This document shows positions 55,302 through 64,000 of a stretch of 64,000 bases of DNA, in pieces. This stretch comes from Proteles cristata cristata. Taxonomy: Eukaryota; Chordata; Mammalia; Carnivora; Hyaenidae. The translations under genes were made by a program, and so were the position numbers. Within the stretch, counting starts at the first letter, position 1, and each line of letters starts with the position of its first letter. The stretch is from positions 682,001 to 746,000 of the forward strand of contig JAESUZ010002554.1 in NCBI GenBank assembly GCA_017311185.1. The letters run 5' to 3'. The notes under the pieces are model-generated. The model worked only from the letters and a program-made list of their open reading frames with translations, did no database searches and was not told the DNA's origin.

Positions 55302-58300
55302 GATCCATTCGTCCGTTGATGGGCACTTAGCCTCTTTCCATGTTTTGGCTATTGTTGAGAGTATTGCTATGGATATTGGGGTACATGTGCCCCTATGCAT
55401 ACCACTCCCGTATCCCTTTGGGTAAATTCCTAGCAGTGTTATTGCTGAGTCATAGGGGAGTACTATTAATTTTTTGAGGAACCTCCACACTGTTTTCCAG
55501 AGGGGCTGTACCAGTTTACATTCCCACCAACAGTGTAGGAGGGTGGCCGTTTCTCCACATCCTCACCAGCATCTTGAGTCCTCTGATTTGCTCATTTTAG
55601 CCACTCTGACTGGTGTGAGGTGGTATCTCAGTGTGGTTTTCGTTTGTATTTCCCTGATGAGGAGGGATGCTGAGCATCGTTTCATGTGTCTGTTGACCAT
55701 CTGGATGTCTTCTTTGGAGAAGTGTCTGTTCATATCTTCTGCCCATTTCTTCACCGGGTTGTTTGTTTTTCGGTGTGGAGTTTGGTGAGTTCCTTGTAGA
55801 TTTTGTATACTAGTCCTTTATCTGATGTCATTTACAACTATCTTTTCCCATTCCATCAGTTGCCTATTAGTTTTATGGATTGTTTCCTTTGCCGTGCAGA
55901 AGCTTTTAATCTTGATGAGGTCCCATTAGTTTATTTTTGCTCTTGATTCCCTTGCTTTTGGGGATGTGTCAAATAAGAAATTGATGCAGTTGAGGTCAAG
56001 GAGGTTGTTTCCAGCTTTCTCCTCTCGGGTTTAGGTGGTTTCCTGTCTCACGTTCAGGTCCTTAATCCATTTTGAGTTTATTTTTGTGCATGGTGTGAGA
56101 AAATGATCTAGTTTCATTCTTCTGCATGTTGCTGTCCAGTTCTCCTAACACCATCTGTTAAGAAGGCTGTCTTTTTTCCATTGGATATTCTTTCCTGCTT
56201 TGTCAAAGATTAGTTGGCTGTATACTTTTGAGTCCAATTTTGAGTTCTCAATTCTGTTCCATTGGTCTATGTGTCTGTTTTTGTGCCCATACCATACTGT
56301 CTTATGATGACAGTTTTGTAGTAGAGGCTAAAGGCTGGGATGGTGATGCCTCCCGTTTTGGTTTTCTTCTTCAATATTACTTTGGCTATTCAGGGTCTTT
56401 TGTGGTTCCATACAAATCTGAGGATAGTTTGTTCTAGTTTTGAGAAGAATGCTGGTGCAATTTTGATCAGGATTGCATTGAATGTGTAGATTGCTTTGGG
56501 TAGTAATGACATTTTAACTATATTTATTCTTCCAATCCATGAGCATGGAATGTTTTTCCATTTCTTTGTGTCTTCTTCAATTTCCTTCATAAGTTTTCCA
56601 TAGTTTTCATCATCCAGATCTCTTGTATCCTTGGTTAGGTTTACTCCTAGGTATTGTATGGGTTTTTGTACAATTGTGAGTGGGATCAGTTTCTTGATTT
56701 CTCTTTCTGTTGCTTCATTGTTGTATAAAAATGCAACCGATTTCTGTACATTGATTTTGTATCCTGTATCTTGGCTGAATTCTTGGATCAGTTCTAGTAG
56801 GCTTCTGGTGGAGTCTGCTGGGTTCTCTATGTAGAGTATCATGTCGTCTGTGAAAAGTGAAAGTTTAACTTCTTCTTTGCCAATTCTGATGCCTTTTATT
56901 TCCTTTTGTTGTCTGATGGCTGATGCTAGGACTTCTGGCACTATGTTAAACAACAGAGGGAAGAGTGGGCATTCTTGTCTTGTTCCTGATCTCAGGGGGA
57001 AAGCTCTCAGTTTTTCCCTGTTGAGGATGATGTTAGCTGAGGGCTTCTCATAGACGGCCTTTATGATGTTTAAGTAAGTTTCTTCTATCCTGACTTTCTC
57101 GAGGGTCTTCATTAAGATGGGGGGCTGTATTTCGTCAAATGCTTTTTCTGCATCTATTGACAGGATCATATGGTTTTTATCTTTTCTTTTGTTGATGTGA
57201 TGTATCACATTGGTTGATTTGCAAATGTTGAACCAGCCCTGTCACCCAGGAATGAATTCCACTTGATCTTGGTGGATAATTCTTTTAATGTGCTGTTAAA
57301 TTCGATTTGCAAGGATCTTCTTGAGGATTTTTGCATCTGTATTCATCAGGGATATTGGCCTGTAGTTCTCCTTTTTTGCTGGGTCTCTGTCTGGCTTGGG
57401 AATCAAAGTGATACTGGCTTCATAAAATAGTCTGGAAGTTTTCCTACGATTTCTATTTTTTGGAATAGTTTGAGAAGAATGGGTATTAATTCTGTTTTAA
57501 GTGTCTTGTAGAATTCCCCAGGGAAGCCATCTGGCCCAGGGCTGTAATTTGTTGTGAGATTTTGATAACTGATTTGATTTCCTCACTTATTATGGGTGTG
57601 TTCAGGTTGTCTATCTCTTCTGGTGTGAATTTTGGTAGTGAGTGTGTGTTTCGGAATTTGTCCGTTTCTTCTAAGTTGTCCAGTTTGTTGGCATATAGTT
57701 TTTTATAGTATTCCCTGTTAATTGCTCATATTTCTGAGGGGTTGGTTGTAATCAGTCCATTTTCATTCATGATTTTGTCTATTTGAGTGCTCTCTCTTTT
57801 CTTTTTCGAGAAGTCTGGCTAGAGGTTTGTCAATTTTTTTAACTTTTTTCAAAAAACCAATTCTTGGTTTCGTTGATCTGTTCAACTGTTTCTTTGGTTT
57901 CTATATTGTTTATTTCTGCCCTGATTTTTATTATTTCTCTTCTTCTACTTGGTTTGGGTGTGCTTTTGTATCTTTCCCTCTATTTGCTTTAGGTGTGCTG
58001 TTAGATTTTGCACTTGCGCTTTTTCTAATTTCTTGAAATAACCCTGGAGTACAATATACTTTCCTCTTAGGACTGCTTTCACCACATCCCGTAGAGTTTG
58101 GATTGTTGAAAATGAACTCATTTTCATTTGTTTCCATATATTTTTTAATTTCTTCTCTAATTGCCTGACTGGCCCATTCATTCTTTAATAGGGTGTTCTT
58201 TATTTATAAAACCCCCCATGTTTTTGGGGGTTTACCAGACTTCTTCCTGTGATTGATTTCAAGTTTCATAGCATTGTGATCTGAAAGTGTGCATGGCATG

Positions 58301-58989
58301 GTCTCAATTCTTTTATATTTATTAAGAGCTGCTTTAGGTCCCAATATATGATCTATCTTGGAGAATGTGCCATGTGCACTTGAGAAGAATATGAATTCCA
58401 TAGCCTCAGGATGTAGAGTTCTAAATATACCTGTCAAATCCATCTGGTCCAAAGTGTCATTTAAGTCCATTGTGTCTTTATTGATTTTCTGTCTAGTTGA
58501 TCTGTCCATTGCTGTAAGTGGAGTATTAAAGTCCCCTGCTATTAGCACGTTCTTATGATAAGACTGTTTCTGTTTGTGATTAATTGTTTTATGTATTTAG
58601 GTGCTTCCATATTTGGTGCATAGACATTTATAATTGTTAACTCTTCCTGATAGATAGACCCTTTAATTTTTATATAATGTCCTTCTTCATCCCTTGTTAC
58701 TGTCTTTACTTTAAAGTCCAGTTTGTCTGATATAAGTATAGCTATTCCAGCTTTTTTTGACTTCATATAACATGATAGATATTTCTCCATCCCCTTACTT
58801 TAAATCTGAGGGTGTCCTCCTGTCTATAATGAGTTTCTTGTAGACAGCAAATAGATGGATTTTGTTTTTTTTATCCATTCTGCTACCCTATGTCTTTTGA
58901 TTGGGGCATTTAGTTCATTTACATTCAGTGTTATTATTGAAATATATGGGTTTAGAGTCATTGTATCATTTGTGGGATTCATACTTGTG

Positions 58990-59003
58990 TGTACCTTCTC
59001 TTC
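58990..59003. repeat. TSD of the 4.3-kb L1, copy 2
   Basis: Exact repeat of 54648-54661. Confidence 0.93.
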
Positions 59004-59304
59004 CAAACCAAAAAGACTGTCTTCACCTTGACTCAAACTGTTTATAAATCATACTTCTGGTCCTATCCCTTTGGCAACTTGTGAAAAGTATTATGAAGTA
59101 GACAGAGCCTGGAATACAATTTCATAATCGGAGCTAGTCACCTTTGCCAAATCAAACCAATAGATTGTTGCCTTTGTAGGTCCCTGTGAGAGTATTTCCC
59201 ACTTCCTCTGAAGGTTGGTTAGGTAGGGATTCCTCTGTGGGTAATTTATATTAGAACATAAGATGTCAAAAATACAGCATAAATGTATCTCCAGTAAACA
59301 TCTC
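59004..59304. other. Unique DNA
   Basis: Nothing recognised. Confidence 0.45.
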
Positions 59305-59490
59305 AACAGTGAGAGGAAACATAGAAGTTAAAAGCACAGACAGACTTGAATTTTTATCTCACCTCCATTATTTCCCAGTTATGTGATCCTACCTTAAGTG
59401 ATTTGACTAGTAAGTGGGACTTTCTCAGCTAGCAAATGGATAATGATGGTCTTTACTAAACAGAATGATTATAAGTATTGCTAGCTATTA
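59305..59490 (+). mobile_element. MIR SINE fragment
   Basis: 'gttaaaagcacagacagact', 'cccagttatgtgatcctacc' and 'ctagcaaatggataatgatg' are in sense MIR order. Confidence 0.6.
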
Positions 59491-60832
59491 TTAAGGAAAG
59501 ACACTGGTCTTGGTTAAATATTATGTCTTTCTGAAATAAAGGCTGCCTATTCTCTGTCTTAAAACTTGAAACTGGTCAGGGACTATTCTTCAGGTACTCA
59601 CAAAACTACAAGGGTATGATTTTGGTGATCATAGTGGTGGTGATTAGCATTGTTAGGTAGGGTATGGGGAACATCCCCCACCCCCAAAAAAAGGCAGAGT
59701 TTCATGATGCTGGGACTGAGCTCCTGAGAATCCCTCATGATTCTAGCATGGGGTAAGAACACTGCTTCCATTCTTTAATGTGTAGGAATGAAGACAGCTT
59801 TGAGAAGCAGAGATGGAGGAGAATGTGGAGCAGACAAAAAGAGACATCTTAACTGTCAGACCAGGCAGCTAAGTTGTCTATTTAAGTCAAAGACCTGCTG
59901 GTTGCAAAGTAGATCTGCCATGGTCCCAGTGAAGGCATGTTCTGTTTTGTAGATGTAGGAGAGAAAAAATAATTTTGCAAAAGACCTGCCTCAGGTCTAC
60001 CAAGGAGCTACAGGTGTTGAAAGCTGTAATATTGGACAGGAGTCAAAATTAAAGCTCACTTAATCACGTTGAGGGGAGGACTTCATGAACTTCACAATAA
60101 AGGATTGGTTCATAATTTTCACAAGCTTCCCCTGGCTATATGTCAGGCTGTGTGTACATAACAGAATTTGTCTAGGTCACCCTTTCATTACTGTGAAGGG
60201 ATCCCATGGTGGTTGAAGTAGAAACAGAAGACTGATGGAGTCTTTATTACATAAGTTCTGTGCTGAATCCAGCTCCCATTATACAGCGCTATCCCAGGCT
60301 CTGTCCATTGCATGATAGTTTTCACATGTTGCTCTACCTAAAAGTCAAAGTTCTTCAATTGCATGAATACATGTTTTTGCCTCCATACTCAGAAGATCTC
60401 AAAGGTTGCTCATGTGATCTGTGACCTTTAAAAGCAAGACAAGTGGACACCTTATGTTTGGTATAATTAAACTCATCTGAACACAGTTACAACTGACTTC
60501 AGGGAATTTTGCAGTCTGGAAGTGGGTTTCAACTCTCCTTACCTCCAGCAACACTATTTTGTTTTATTCCTATTCCTAAAGAAAAATGTGGTTCTCTCTA
60601 TCTGTATTAATAACCCCAAAACTACTCTCTTCAGCTAACTTCAGAGATTAGTTACTTATTTCCCTAGATTGTAATCCTGTCATCTTTTGAATGTACATAA
60701 GTTCTCTTTTTCCATATATTATATCTATATTTTACCGTATATTTCCATTTTAATAGGATGCTTTCAGCTGCAAATAACAAAAATCACAATTATCAAACCA
60801 TTTAAACTGTAAAGACATTTATAACCTCAGCT
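59491..60832. other. Gene-free unique DNA
   Basis: No open frame above about 60 codons and no nameable repeat in 1.3 kb. Confidence 0.5.
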
Positions 60833-60848
60833 AGAATGAAATACAGAG
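60833..60848. repeat. TSD of SINE at 60849, copy 1
   Basis: agaatgaaatacagag, one mismatch to 61058-61073. Confidence 0.9.
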
Positions 60849-61057
60849 GAGGCATCTGGGTGGCTCAGCTGGTTGAGCATCTGTCTCTTGGTTTCAGCTC
60901 AGGTCATGATCTCATGGTTTGTGAGACTGAGCCCCATGTTAAGTTCTGTGCTAACAGCACAGAACCTGCTTGGAATTTTCTCTCTCATTCTCTCTCTGCT
61001 CCTCCCCTGCTTTCTCTCTCTCTCTCTCTCTCTCTCTCAAAAAATAAACATTAAAAG
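60849..61057 (+). mobile_element. Felid SINE
   Basis: 'gaggcatctgggtggctcag' head, 'tttgtgagactgagcccc' B-box region, 'gttctgtgctaacagcacag' body, (CT)n and 'aaaaaataaacattaaaag' tail, with a 16-bp TSD (one mismatch). Confidence 0.93.
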
Positions 61058-61073
61058 AGAATGAAATTCAGAG
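61058..61073. repeat. TSD of SINE at 60849, copy 2
   Basis: agaatgaaattcagag, one mismatch to copy 1. Confidence 0.9.
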
Positions 61074-61324
61074 ATGGGTAGTTTCTGACTTATTTCAGCA
61101 ACTCAACAAAGTCTTCGGGCCTGTCACTTCTTGGACCCAAGATAGTTGCTGCTGCTCTTGGCATCTTGTCTCTTAAAATGTATGGAAAGATAGAAAGTTG
61201 TTCCTTCTTGTGACTCTTTTTTAATAAATAGAGGAAAAATAAAGAATAAAACTTTTCCTAGAAGTCACTGAATAGACTTTCCCTAAGATCTATTGTCCAG
61301 GATTGGTGGGTAAGTAATCATTGT

Positions 61325-61768
61325 AGTTGTCTGATAAGTGGTCTCTAAAAGATTTATTTCCATGCTCAAAATTCTGGGACATATAAATCTTAACTTATTT
61401 TGGGGGCAAAAAAAGATCTTTGCAGATTTTTAAATTAAGTTAAGCATCTTGAGTTTAAGAGATCATCCTGCTTGATCCAGGTGAGGAGGCCTAAGTTTAA
61501 TCCAGGTGAGGAGGCCAAGTGACCTGAGTGGTGGTGATTATAGAAACCTACAGAGGAAAAGAGCAAGAGGAAGCAATGTGAACATGGAAGTTATTGAAAA
61601 TAGAATGATGCTGCCACTGGTCAGCCCATAGCTGCAGAAGGTGGAAGAAGCAAAGAACAAACTCTGCCCTAGAGCCATCAGACAGAGGGCAGCCTTGCTC
61701 GTAATCTTGATTTCAGACTCCTGGTCTCTAGAGCTATGACAGACTAAATTCCTTGTGTTGCTGGTTTA
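61325..61768 (+). mobile_element. MLT1-type LTR, plus strand
   Basis: 'ccatgctcaaaattctggga', 'agatctttgcagatttttaa', 'gatcatcctgcttgatccag', 'gaaggtggaagaagc', then 'gatttcagactcctggtctc' and 'gagctatgacagactaaatt' follow the sense order of an MLT1 LTR. A 25-bp tandem duplication (61475-61516) lies inside it. Solitary. Confidence 0.65.
61475..61516 (+). repeat. Short tandem duplication in MLT1
   Basis: 'atccaggtgaggaggcc' at 61475-61491 repeats at 61500-61516, period 25. Confidence 0.93.
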
Positions 61769-61782
61769 TTTGATTGTTTATT

Positions 61783-62181
61783 TAATAAGACTTTTCAGAG
61801 AAGTTCTAGGTTCACAGCAAAATGTGCAGAAAGTACACAGTTCCCACACATCCCCCACCCTCATGCTTGTACAGCCACTCTGGTTATCAACACCCTACAC
61901 CAGAGTGGTACATTATTTGTTACAATCAATGAACCTACATGGATATATCGTTACTACCCAAAGTGTATAGTTTACGTTAGGACTCGTTCTTGATGTTGAA
62001 CAATCTATGGGCTGTGACGAATATTTAATAATATGTATCCACCTTTTCAGTATAGAGTGTAAAAATCCTCTGTGCTCCCCTTTTCATCCTCCATCCTCTC
62101 TAACCCCAGGAAGCCACCAATCCTGTGAATTTCTCCATAGTTTTGCCTTTTCCAGAATTTCATCTAGTTAAAATTATACAC
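61783..62181 (-). mobile_element. Old L1 3' UTR, left part
   Basis: 'gttctaggttcacagcaaaa', 'caccagagtggtacattatt', 'gttacaatcaatgaacctac', 'ctccatagttttgccttttc'. Shares blocks with 1613-1865. Continues after the MLT1 at 62703. Confidence 0.75.
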
Positions 62182-62702
62182 TGTTTTATTCATCAGACTT
62201 CTCCACACACATAAAAAAAAACAGAATCAATGGTGTATGTATAGTTGGGGGGGGGCAGGGAGAGAGAGGTTTGTTGTAAAGAATTGGCTGACATGATTAT
62301 GGAACTAGAAAATCCCATCAGCTGTAGAGTGACTTAGCAAGCTGAAGACCCAGGGGATCTAATGGTTCAGAACCAGTCCAAAGGCTGGGAAGCTCAACAC
62401 CCAGGAAGAGCTGATGTTTCCAATTTTAATCCAAAGACAGGGAAATAGTCAAAGTCCCAGATAAAAGTCCATCAGGCAGAAAGAATTCTTAGAGAAGGGA
62501 GAATCAGCCTTTGTGTTCTACTCAGGCCTTTGATTGGATGAGGCCCACCCACACTCTGGAGGGCAATTTCCTTTACTCACTTTACTGATTTAAATGTTAA
62601 CTTATTCCAGAAACATCTTCACAAAATTACTCCGAATAATGTTTGTCCAAATATTTGGGTGCTTTGGGGCTCAGTCAAGTCCACACAAAATTAACTATCA
62701 CA
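62182..62702 (-). mobile_element. MLT1-type LTR inserted in the old L1
   Basis: It opens 'tgttttattcatcagacttc' and 'aaacagaatcaatggtgtat', then 'aaagaattggctgacatgat', 'gctgaagacccaggggatct', 'ttggatgaggcccacccaca', and ends 'attaactatcaca'. That is a near-complete antisense MLT1 LTR with the TG...CA ends. The host L1 continues on both sides. A G9 run is at 62248-62256. Confidence 0.75.
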
Positions 62703-63115
62703 AGGATATAACCTTTTCATATTGGCATATTTTATTTAGCCATAGTGTTTTTTTCTCCATGTCTTTTCATAGCATAGTAGCTCAGTATTTTTTAGTCCTG
62801 AATTATATCCCATTGTCTGGATATACCATAGTTTATTCATCCAACTACTAAAGGACATCTTGGTTGTTTCCAACTTTTGGTAATTATGAATTAAGTGGTT
62901 ATAAACGTCTGTGTGAAGGTTTTTGTGTGGACATGTGTTTTCGTTTCATTTGGGTAAATACCAAAGAGTAAGATTACTGGATGAAATAATAAGAGTATGT
63001 TTAATTATATAGGAGTGCTTTCTATCGTTTTCAGTCACTAAATTTGTGGTAATTAGTTGAAGCAGCTTCAGGAAATTTATATAACCATCTTTATTTGCAA
63101 TGAAAGAAAAATAGA
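62703..63115 (-). mobile_element. Old L1, right part
   Basis: 'tctccatgtcttttcatagc', 'tatcccattgtctggatata', 'ggacatcttggttgtttcca', 'tgtgtggacatgtgttttcg', 'atttgggtaaataccaaaga'. Same element and strand as 61783-62181; ends by about 63060. Confidence 0.75.
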
Positions 63116-63323
63116 GGGGCACCTAGGTGGCTCAGTCATTTAAGTGTCCGACTTCGGCTCAGGTCATGATCATGTGGTCTGTGAGTTCAGGCCCCGTGTC
63201 AGGTTCTGTGCTGCCAGTTCAGAGCCAGGAGCTTGCTTCAAATTCTGTCTCTCTTTCTCTCTCTGCCCCTCCCCCTCTCACGTTCTGTCTTTCTTTCAAA
63301 AATAAACATTAAAAATTTTTTTA
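63116..63323 (+). mobile_element. Felid SINE
   Basis: 'ggggcacctaggtggctcag' head, 'tgtgagttcaggccccg' B-box region, 'gttctgtgctgccagttcag' body, CT-rich tract and 'aaaaataaacattaaaaa' tail. 'aaaatagaa'-like bases occur on both sides. Confidence 0.94.
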
Positions 63324-63544
63324 AAATAGAAATCAGTATCCACTATTTTGATCTTAATAGAGGAAATGATGTCAGCCTATAATAAAGAAAAATTTTAAAA
63401 ATGATTCTTGCCTAGGGAACCAACATGTCTGAAGTACCCAATTCTTCAAGGTGCATCTGCAGGGCTTTTAACTATTTGAATTTTCCTTGATATTACTGTA
63501 GCTTTTACTCTAGCTTCAGAGGCCAGAGTCCTTTCATTAAACTA
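63324..63544. other. Unique DNA
   Basis: Nothing recognised. Confidence 0.4.
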
Positions 63545-63660
63545 ATAATAACCAATATTTGCATAATTGTATAGTGTAGCTTTATAGAAAGTATTCTTTT
63601 TCTGCATTAATTCATTAGCTTCTAATAACAGTCCTGAGAGGTAAATATAACCATTGTGCT
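63545..63660 (-). mobile_element. MIR SINE fragment
   Basis: 'aataaccaatatttgcataa', 'ttaattcattagcttctaat' and 'acagtcctgagaggtaaata' are in antisense MIR order. Confidence 0.5.
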
Positions 63661-63679
63661 CATTTGGTGGAGACCAGGA

Positions 63680-63890
63680 GAGTGCAGTACATAGAAGCAG
63701 AGACTGTGAACACCAGTTCTAAGGCTTGTTATCTGGCTAACCTGGGCCATGCCACTTAATATCTCTGACCCTCAGTTTATCATCTATAAAGTAGGTCTAA
63801 TACTAATACCAGCCTCATCATTCTAAATATTAAAATAGACTATAGACTATGTAGATTGGGATATAGTAAGCACTCAATAAATGTTAATAC
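63680..63890 (+). mobile_element. MIR SINE, well preserved
   Basis: 'aacctgggccatgccactta', 'atatctctgaccctcagttt', 'atcatctataaagtaggtct' and 'tagtaagcactcaataaatg' give a near full-length sense MIR including core and tail. Confidence 0.82.
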
Positions 63891-64000
63891 AATTTATATT
63901 TATTACTGTAATAATAGCTGAGAAAGATAAAAATTATCTTCCCAAGATCAAGTAGTTGTAAATGGCAGTTATTCTGGTTCCAAATCCATTTATCATGCTG

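Larger units (their letters stand above)
54889..58961 (-). pseudogene. L1 ORF2 pseudogene (endonuclease, reverse transcriptase, C-terminal domain)
   Basis: ORF2 encodes the endonuclease and reverse transcriptase of L1. It starts at the Met of 'MTLNPYISIITLNVN' (58961) and stops at TAA complement 54889-54891. After removing the SINE and one TSD copy, the span is about 3.83 kb, the usual ORF2 length (about 1,275 codons). The endonuclease motifs GDFN (about 58536-58525) and SDHN (about 58284-58273) are visible. The RT core is the open frame 57208-56390, where the catalytic motif reads FTDD (56854-56843) instead of the usual FADD, a G-to-A change at a CpG. The C-terminal domain lies at 55754-55563 and 55490-54889. 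Several frameshifts and stops break it, so no enzyme is made. Confidence 0.95.
54662..58989 (-). mobile_element. Large L1 insertion: ORF2, 3' UTR and poly(A); lacks 5' UTR and ORF1
   Basis: Flanked by a perfect 14-bp TSD. On the minus strand it begins about 28 bases before the ORF2 start, runs through the whole of ORF2, a ~200-base 3' UTR and two A-rich tracts (complement T runs at 54663-54690). The 3' UTR and ORF2 C terminus match the young copies at 3167 and 20221 but with more differences, so this is an older member of the same lineage. A SINE (55062-55285) inserted later. It appears otherwise collinear, with no inversion. Its 5' truncation point at the ORF1/ORF2 junction is notable. Confidence 0.95.

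Noticed and set aside
56390..57208. 272-codon open frame, longest in the window
   Set aside because: L1 reverse-transcriptase core; neighbouring frames are broken and the catalytic motif is altered.

Overview
The window reads as gene-free nuclear DNA from a cat-family carnivore (Felidae). The diagnosis rests on about 20 copies of a tRNA-derived SINE that opens with a GGGGCGCCTGGGTGGCTC-type head and ends in CT-rich DNA, AAATAAA and an A-tail, plus young carnivore LINE-1 copies. I find no exon, intact protein-coding gene, rRNA, tRNA or CpG island. The longest open frames all fall in LINE-1 ORF2 remnants. The DNA is AT-rich and most of it is interspersed repeat of several ages, so it is either intergenic or deep intron.

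Layout. 1-9 kb: mostly unique DNA, with a MIR split by an L1 fragment (1.5-2.0 kb) and an old plus-strand L1 (2.7-4.7 kb) into which a young minus-strand L1 was inserted; that insert appears to carry a 3' transduction. 10-16.4 kb: a stack of L1s and SINEs of four ages. 18.0-19.6 kb: a 170-bp segment present twice at about 95% identity. 20.2-20.8 kb: a young L1 with a perfect 16-bp target-site duplication (TSD). 22.4-23.0 kb: an MLT1 LTR. 25-26.8 kb: ancient L1 DNA holding two SINEs head to head. 27-37 kb: MIR, L2, MER5-type and SINE fossils in unique DNA. 38-44.5 kb: old L1s, a SINE doublet inside one TSD, a hAT-like fossil, a MaLR LTR and a 48-bp (GT)n. 46-48.4 kb: a probable endogenous retrovirus protease-region remnant. 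50-51.6 kb: an old L1 interrupted by a SINE and by an unusual GC-rich insert, leaving three copies of the target sequence. 54.6-59.0 kb: the largest element, a minus-strand L1 that starts just upstream of ORF2 and contains a full-length but broken ORF2 with a nested SINE. 61.3-64 kb: MLT1, L1 and MIR layers.

The window documents retrotransposition rather than a genetic system. I did not find a convincing new biological system. The best leads are the tailless GC-rich insert at 50.77-51.05 kb, the L1 3' transduction at 3.03-3.17 kb and the dispersed 170-bp duplication. Family names come from memory of consensus features, not from a database search; boundaries without a TSD are approximate to tens of bases.
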